Positions 57,090 to 64,000 of a DNA stretch of 64,000 nt are shown one piece after another (the first letter of the stretch is position 1; each line of letters opens with the position of its first letter). The translations under genes were made by a program, and so were the position numbers. The notes under the pieces are model-generated. The model saw only the letters and a list, made by a program, of their open reading frames with translations. It did not search any database and had not been told where the DNA came from. Source of the DNA: Lepiota brunneoincarnata (taxonomy: Eukaryota; Basidiomycota; Agaricomycetes; Agaricales; Agaricaceae); the NCBI GenBank assembly GCA_023014365.1, contig JAEBUN010000062.1, positions 62,001 through 126,000 on the forward strand, read 5' to 3'.

Positions 57090-60000
57090 TCACGAATGGA
57101 ATCCCAGTTGTTCAACAAGTTGGTGATAAGATGCATCCAATACCGGTACACTCGCACCGCTCATCCCAACACCAAAATTAACGGCAGAGAAGGGGGACCT
57201 CGGTTGCGGCGGGTACTCGACTGGAAAGGAACTTTCGAGGAATTGGTAGAAACTGTAATCGTTTTCTTGCTGTTCGTGGCTATGCCCCTGTTGATACCGA
57301 GTCCCGTGACTGGGACCACCACCAGAACTAGAAGATCGGCGAGTCCCAACGTTCGCTCCCGACATCGAGATATCGTCTTCAGGAGGAAAGTCAAAGTAAT
57401 GCACCGGGGATGAATTAGCAGGTGGACCACGCATCGTAAAGTCGCGTAGGTCTTGAAGGATTGTCGGATGTAGTGCGTGCATAGGTGCGGGGATAGCAGC
57501 CGGTGGTGGCGGTGGTGAAGTTTGAACTATATGTGACGATATTAAAGGTAGATGTTGGGGATGTGAGTGCGGAGTGTGGGTGTGTGCATGTGCATGTGCA
57601 TGTGTATGTGTATGTGAGAGGTGATGTCGATGATGTTGGGATTGCAAGTGGGAATGGGGTAAATTATGAGAGATGGGATGAGGGGGAGACATCGGAAGGG
57701 CTGAAGATGTATGCAGGGACGATGTCATAGGGAGGGGGGCCGCTAGTGCGAAAGGAGAGTTGGCAGGCATATCGGAGAGCGTCACTGAGGTGGAACGCGA
57801 AGGCGGAGGATCTTTCACCGATAGGCCGAGATGAGACGTGGGATGCTGTTCAGAGTGCTGTGAAGTGCCACTTGAACTTGAAGCGAAGGAGATAGACGTA
57901 GGTGATCCGGAACCAGAAAGGTCGAGAAGATGGGTCTTCCCGGCGAGTCTATCCAGATCTGAGGATTCAAGGGGATAGCCCTCATCTTTATAGGTGCGCC
58001 CTGCTGATGCACGGGCGAGCCGCCGTAGACTCTTCAGATCGCTCTGAGAACGGCTTTCGTTCAAAAATTGATCAGGTTAGGACGCCTCGAAGAAAACTCA
58101 CTAGCAGATCATTCGCTGCCCGGCAGGTGGGAGCGGCTTCTTCAAAAAGCCCAATCACAAGATCAAGTTCAACCAAAGCAGGGTCGGTCAGGTGAGATCT
58201 CGGTGTCCTGACCGCGAACAAACACATCACAATCTAACAGATAAGGTAGATGAGGCATGGGAAAGGCGGAACAGTCTACGTAGGGATAGTTGCTTACCGC
58301 GGCCGAAAAGGCTTGTGACCAGGCCATGGTGACCTTTGAGACCAATTTCGGAACAGCTGCCCATGTAAAGCGCAGCCCTCTTATCAATCGCAAAGCGGAG
58401 CGGTAGATAGCCAAAACAGACGGTATGAATTGATGTTTCGAGAGATCCTCCGGGCATTCCTCTAAAGCCTGAATAAAGTAATTGCGATGCAAGCTGAGGA
58501 GTGCTGGAAATGGGTCATTGGAGGTATAAATTAACCAGGAAGGAGGCACGAACTGCATTCCTTTGCAAACACGACCAGAAAGTGTATCATGGCAATATCG
58601 GGTGGGAGTGATGCCTCTTGGTCGCATACCGGCCGCCAATTAACCGGAACAGCAAAGTTGCGGACTTTAAGGTCAAGGTCGAGAACGGATTTATAGGAAG
58701 GTGGCTTTGGTCCAAATGCGATCGCCATGACACTGTGCAGTAGAATTGCATACTTGTAGGTCCACGTGTGAACTGTAGGATAGAACGTTAGGGGGAAAGG
58801 CGACAACTGGTGCGGGGAGAGACTCGCAGCCAGGTTTTGTGTTCCCGTCAGCTCCGATGCCCTCGTCATAATCCTTGGGGGTTGTCCGATCCATGAAGGC
58901 AAGCGACATAGTGGGCGGTCTGCCGGTATTAAAGCTCTGTTGGGCAGGCCATCTGAAGCCAGAATCTTCATCACTGGAAATTGACATACCGTCCATGTAT
59001 CCAGAAGGAAGAGTTCACAAAATATGCGAGCTCTTCTCTGTGCCAGATCATCCGGCAAATTCCAGCGAATTCCATGAAGATCTGGGAGGGGTTGGATGCG
59101 CGATTAGGAGGTAAATCGACCAAGTACATACGGAGACCCATCTAGATCAGATGATGAGCCTCTTGCATGGGATATTTTACAGGGGCCACTTACTTTATAT
59201 CCGATCCGAATTGCCTGACCGATGAGTTCCATCTGAGTTTCTGGTGTGGATTCGGTACCGCAAAAATCAAGATACTGAACCATGTGAATCTAGAACAATA
59301 ATTAACGGAATGACCCTTCCTAGACTAAGACTTACTAGAGTTTGTAAATATGTTAAAGTATTTTCACGACGAGCAAAGAGCCGTAAACAGGCCCTGGCAA
59401 GATAGTAGTACTCGCTAGACTCATGCTTGGTCCCACGACTGCTGTGATCAAAATGAGTTGAGATGGCGAAAACTATGAATAGCAGAGCGAGAGTTTCAGG
59501 TTGGCGTAGATCAGAACATGATCTATGCCATGATGTGTCAGTGCCGCAGCAAGTCGAATGCCCCAGATGGTACGTACTCTGCATGATAATAGACGGTCAC
59601 CAGGATCTTGTCGATCAATTCGGGCCGGGGAACAGGGGAATACCTATCAGAGTTATTAGAAAGGTAATCTAATCAGTAAATGAAAAAAAGACTGCTGACA
59701 TTACTTTTCCGTTTTCGAGATATAGCTCGCAGAGTCGGAAGGCTTCGTGGAATTGGGGCCGGAAACTGAAAATCTCATTACCGAGCTTCCCTTCCGGCGC
59801 CCGGGGATCCGGACAAGCGAGAGCTATCAATTCGTTTGACAAGCGAGAAGGCCCCATCTCCAGCTTTGCGGGCTTCTGCGGGATCATTGTTAGATGGTGG
59901 ATCCATTACAAATTTATTACACCATCTCACATAAGTGAGAAACTGTCATGTCGTAAATGGTCAGCCAAGCAAATAGCCACCCACAAGAGAGGCTCCACAC

Positions 60001-60815
60001 CTCTGAGCGAGCGGTTGACCCAAAGAAAGACGATTGACCGTTTGCATGGACGACCAACGTCCCTACATGCGTAGCAATGTATTGTGAGCGACATAGATGT
60101 TGACCAAGGAGAGAATGGTACCAGAAGAATTGGCCATATTCGCGGGATCGGCGTCCATTGGGGGAGGGGCACAAGCGCTAGGGCTCCGCACTTTCGATGT
60201 TGCCCTCGGTGTTCGCGGTGGATCAGGTGAAGAAGTTGTGCTAGGCCGAGAAGATAGCGGGGATAAATGAAGATTTTGAAAAGTATCCTTCTGAAGTAAT
60301 GGGTGTGGTTCACCCGAAACCTGACTGTGGCAGGTTTGAAGAGCGGTCTCAAGCTCGCGAACCCGAGAAGTAAGGTGGTCGATACGGTCGTGAAGCTCTT
60401 CCGTATTTGCCAGTATCATTCTATTGCCCTTTCCAGGTGTCAGCGCTCCTGTTGATTGTTGGCATTTATCAGGATATATGGAACAATTATGGAACAGGCA
60501 TTCCAACCATCAGGACATATCGAACCACAGCCTCGCGAGACACATTTCTCGCATGGAATCTGGTGGGGACAGCAACAGCACCTAGGTCAGACAGATATTC
60601 CCAGAAGGCCAAGGGTAACGCTCATGAAGCGCCAAAGAAAAACTCACATTACGATCGCATCGAAGTTTGAGCCTCCTACATTCTGCACAGGATGTTGGAC
60701 TATGGGCAGAGCAAGTAAGAGTTTGCACATATTAAACAAGCGCGACTACATACACTCTGCCCGGCTTTCGTCTCGGTTTCTGCTCCTTGTCTTTCCCTTT
60801 CCCTGCTGCGGGCAT
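57090..60815 (-). CDS. Zn2Cys6 transcription factor with fungal-specific middle domain
   Basis: Exons fitted on the minus strand: 60815-60754, 60699-60648, 60559-60508, 60448-60122, 60062-60001, 59875-59705, then several more to the stop at 57090. Splicing gives KPGRVPTSCAECRRLKLRC then PCEKC..RGCGSIC, a complete Zn2Cys6 cluster at about residues 20-55. A coiled coil follows (ANTEELHDRIDHLTSRVREL). The middle homology region includes FRPQFHEAFRLCELYLENGK, RRARIFCELFLLDTW and GRPPTMSLAFMDR. The last exon is low-complexity, with an HTHTHAHA run from a GTGCAT microsatellite near 57590. The 59705/59643 junction is off by one base in my model. It probably acts as a nuclear regulator; its targets are unknown. 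Confidence 0.85.
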
Positions 60816-61437
60816 GTGTGGGTAGAAGATTATACAAGTACGGTCGTCGGGCGGCAGCCAGCGTGTTTAAAGGTAAGAGAGTAAATATTCAAGAATCGTT
60901 GCTAGGCTTCATGGGGCATATGAATATCGAGGACGGTGTTGGAGGAGAACCGACAATTATCTGCAGCGCAACCACGGACAATCGGCGTATGTCATGGTCC
61001 GCCTTCCACGAAATGATTGTAGGTCACGTGCCGATTAACCTATCACACAGCCACAGACATTTTACGTTTTCTGGCGGCGTTTTGCAGTGTTGCTGTCACC
61101 GCCCACCTCGAGCCCTGTTAGACGCTGACGGGTTTTAGAATAAAGCCAAAGGGACCAGCAAAACCGCTCTTTACCCTATGATGCTTTGGCAGTTACCGGA
61201 TCAACCATCGGTTTATCCATCAACGCTAAACTTTTCTGGGAGGAAGTCTCATTGACGCTCATCCATCACAGTCTAGCCAATACAGTCCAAGGCGGAAGGT
61301 GGTTTTTGAACGGGCGATTTACCTTTTTGGTTCATCCAATCCCATCAATTCATGGCAATGGTCTTGTTCGCTTCCCGTTACTCGTTTAAAGGCGCTAGCC
61401 CTGCCTCACAAAAACCTTGACGTCCCACTTCTACCCC
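60816..61437. promoter_or_regulatory. Divergent intergenic promoter region
   Basis: About 620 bp between the start codons of the regulator (minus) and the DUF2235 gene (plus). It contains a CACGTG E-box (61025-61030) and a CCAAT (61338-61342, TCCAATCCC). No TATA box is obvious. Shared regulation of the pair is possible but unproven. Confidence 0.35.
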
Positions 61438-63658
61438 ATGTCCACCCACCGCAAGAACTCCCTCGCCCGTGGTCACCAGAAAATTCTGACCGTCTCCTCC
61501 GCCGCAGCTACCACAGGCGAATCATTTAGTGGCTGTCCGATGACAGTCTCCCCAGGCGCTGAGTCCGATTCCCTGGAGTTTGGAGAGTGCAACACTATTC
61601 CCCCAAACCACAAACACCGCACTCTCATTCTATGTTTTGACGGTACAGGTCAGTCGCTTGGAATGCCTCACCCCGATATCGCATCCCCGTAGTCTCTTGT
61701 GCTCACAACGCGTTTTTTACAACATTCTCTAGGCGACCAGTTCGATGACGATGTCAGTGCTCCAAATATCCACTCATCAATACAATACATTTGAACGCCT
61801 GCAACTGAACAGAACTCGAATATTGTCAATTTCTTCTCCCTTCTGAAGAAGAACGATGCTTCCAAGCAACTTGTCTACTATCAGGTGTGCAGTTTCTCAT
61901 GCCGTCACAAGTACACGTGTTTATAGCTTGCCCTTATTCCCCCAGGCTGGGATCGGAACCTACACAATACCACAAATCGCCAAACCTATGATGGCCAAGG
62001 TGCACAAAGCCCTCGATTCGATGATTGGTATTCACCTGAATGCACATGTAATGAGTGAGTTTGATTGTGCCTTGACTGATGTATTGGCTCACAAACCGGT
62101 CCATGTAGGCGGCTATGAATTCCTCATGCAAAACTGTACGTACCCCTCTCTCCTGGGAAAGAACGTTTGACTTAGTCGTGCAGATCAATATGACGATAAG
62201 ATATTCCTCTTTGGTATATCTTCTACCAAAATTCCGCATGTTTTATATTTTCTGACATTCCCATCGAGGGTTCTCGCGAGGAGCATGTGAGCGACATCTA
62301 TCTTGGTAGTCCGCCGTATCTGATTTAATATATAGACACTGCTCGAGCATTGGCTGGCATGTAAGTTGTCGTCATGTCAATAAAGCCGCCCTGGCTGACA
62401 AAACTGGCATCCTCATCAGGATTCACAAGGTTTGTCATAAGCACGTTGCACAGATACAAGGGACTGATCATCCATTTCAGGTCGGTTTACTACCAAAGTC
62501 CAACCATCAGCAAGTACCTTTCGCATACAAGATGTACTCGCGTGAAGATGAAACTGGCTGGAGACAAAGCGCCGCTTTCAAAAAAGCTTTTTCCATTGAT
62601 GTCGACATTGAGTTGGTAGCAGTGTGGTAAGCAGCATTTGCAAAGGTCCACAAATTCATCTACTAGACCTCCTGATGATAGGGATACTGTTGGCTCTGTC
62701 GGTGTGATACCTCGACGACTCCCTTTCACAACCTTCAACACTCACGTCAAGCACTTCCGACAAGCCCTCGCTCTTGACGAACACCGTGTTCGCTTCAAAC
62801 CCAACTTCTTTAACCGCCCGACCCCAGAAGAAGTGGCGCTTGGGCTTAAATGGGGACAGAAGGAGTTCAGTAAAGCTAGGATTAAACCCCACCGTGAGAA
62901 AACCTTACGGGAATTGGAGCGCCAATACACACAGGGTGGCCAGCACCTGACTGATGTTGAGGAAGTCTGGTTCGCGGGCTGTCACTGTGGTATGTACTCT
63001 GATATATCGAGAAAGTCATAAGGCTTACACGTTTTAGACGTCGGCGGAGGTGCAGTAAAGAATGAGGTGCGAAACAGCCTCGCTCGGATCCCTCTCCGCT
63101 GGATGGTGCGCGAGTGCTTCAAGCTCAATACGGGTATCCTATTCGAGCGCAGCATGTTCAAATTCATAGGGATGGACCCTGATACATTGTGGCCTGAAGT
63201 CAGAACTCGACCTTCCCCTGTTTACAAATTCTCTGGAAAGCCCCCTCCACAAACGCGACCTTTCCTAAACGTCCTTGGCGAGAATGGCATGGTAGAAGAG
63301 GACAGAACTTTTGTCAACGAAGAGGAGGAGGAACTTGCAGACTGTAAATCGCCTACAAACGACATGTTAAAATTCGCCAAGACCTGGTGGTTCCTGGAAA
63401 TTTTCCCACAAAAGATCCGCTTCCAGAAGGATGATGATACATGGACATCCAAGTTATCGTGAGTCATAAACTCCTTTTTTCTGGTTTGACAGCTTATTGT
63501 GATCTACTTCCAGTATAAATCGTGGTCGCGGTCGTGTCATACCGAAGCAAGCTACCGAAGGGGTCAAGATCCACCGATCGGTCAAAATGAGGATGGAGAT
63601 GCTTGAATACAAACCGCGAGCACGTATCAATTTTGCTAAAGTCCTCTGGATTGACTGA
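61438..63658 (+). CDS. DUF2235 alpha/beta-hydrolase family protein (513 aa)
   Basis: Thirteen exons fit with every junction in phase: 61438-61648, 61733-61752, 61813-61884, 61946-62054, 62109-62135, 62184-62213, 62269-62286, 62336-62360, 62420-62429, 62481-62626, 62682-62989, 63038-63458, 63514-63658. The spliced protein has TLILCFDGTGDQFD (oxyanion-side strand), VYYQAGIGTYTIP, the nucleophile motif GFSRGAYTARALAGM, and WFAGCHCDVGGG with the likely catalytic Asp. This is the DUF2235 hydrolase domain, also found in bacterial phospholipase effectors; the substrate of fungal members is unknown. The N-terminal about 60 residues are Ser/Thr-rich and lack a clear signal peptide; the C-terminus is basic. 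Intact. Confidence 0.92.
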
Positions 63659-64000
63659 GAACCCAATCACCCCATGTTGACACCCATTGTATCTTACGAA
63701 AGACCTATTTACGATTATTTTTAAAGATCTTTAACCCGTGGCTGAAATTCTGTACAAAATCTTGTATCAATAGAATAGAGACCTTGAGCAAACACTTTGA
63801 ACGACAATTCTTATCTAACTCAATGTAACAGTCGTCTGGCTCCAATTTGGCGGTCACATATTCATGTTTAGTGACTGGAGCCAAGGAGTCGTGTACGGGG
63901 ACTCAACTCACGAACTACACAAGTATTAATGGGAGAGAGCAGAGAATCCCCGCGCTCAGAGTGCAGAGTGTTGACGCATGATTGACGTCTGATTTGAATG
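63659..64000. other. 3' flank of the DUF2235 gene
   Basis: No gene seen. TTTTTAAAGATC and AT-rich sequence near 63715 may contain the polyadenylation region. Confidence 0.4.

Noticed and set aside
57090..63658. Secondary-metabolite gene cluster
   Set aside because: Only a regulator and a hydrolase are present; no core synthase is in the window.

Overview
The window looks like a chromosomal segment of a basidiomycete fungus, most likely an Agaricomycete. Host genes are broken by many 45-60 bp GT-AG introns, the right end carries families typical of mushrooms (F-box/LRR-like proteins, a Zn2Cys6 regulator, a DUF2235 alpha/beta hydrolase), and roughly the first 52 kb is nested transposable elements. 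I do not assign a species. No rRNA gene, CRISPR array or convincing tRNA gene was seen.

Layout. 1-1175: integrase end of a Ty3/gypsy element (minus strand). 1176-2405, 8503-10030 and 18401-19227: three copies of one long LTR-like repeat (family D). 2406-8387: decayed chromodomain Ty3/gypsy element (minus). 8388-10294: an LTR split by a family-D repeat, then a gag pseudogene and a family-A LTR to 12123. 12134-15468: CACTA-type Tnp2 transposase pseudogene. 15469-18400: unassigned. 18401-32092: a Ty3/gypsy element on the minus strand (E3) with two multi-exon genes on the opposite strand between integrase and 3' LTR, interrupted in gag by a complete Tc1/mariner element (29922-31522). 32093-35889: 3' half of a chromovirus on the plus strand with a post-pol zinc-knuckle ORF and its LTR. 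36203-45988: an essentially complete 9.8 kb chromovirus (minus) with short LTRs, a 5-bp target duplication and a stop-free 533-codon ORF after pol. It sits inside the gag of another element (35890-36202 plus 45989-46850). 47831-51330: a compact LTR element and a solo LTR of one family (C), whose LTR carries the end of its coding frame. 50407-52565: a hAT-like inverted-repeat element. 53291-56400: F-box gene with two broken relatives. 57090-60815: Zn2Cys6 transcription factor (minus). 61438-63658: DUF2235 hydrolase (plus), divergent from the regulator.

Two themes run through the repeats. First, nearly every in-frame stop I checked in the gypsy, CACTA and Tc1 reading frames is TGA where the family has arginine or where arginine fits (CGA to TGA), as expected from deamination of methylated CpG. 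The host genes on the right lack this. Second, the 8-bp palindrome TAAGCTTA occurs 33 times; 32 of these are in E3 or the three family-D repeats. This ties repeats, pol and antisense genes into one element family. Because one antisense gene encodes a Zn2Cys6-like cysteine cluster, I suggest (inference only) that the element may mark itself with a site read by its own DNA-binding protein.
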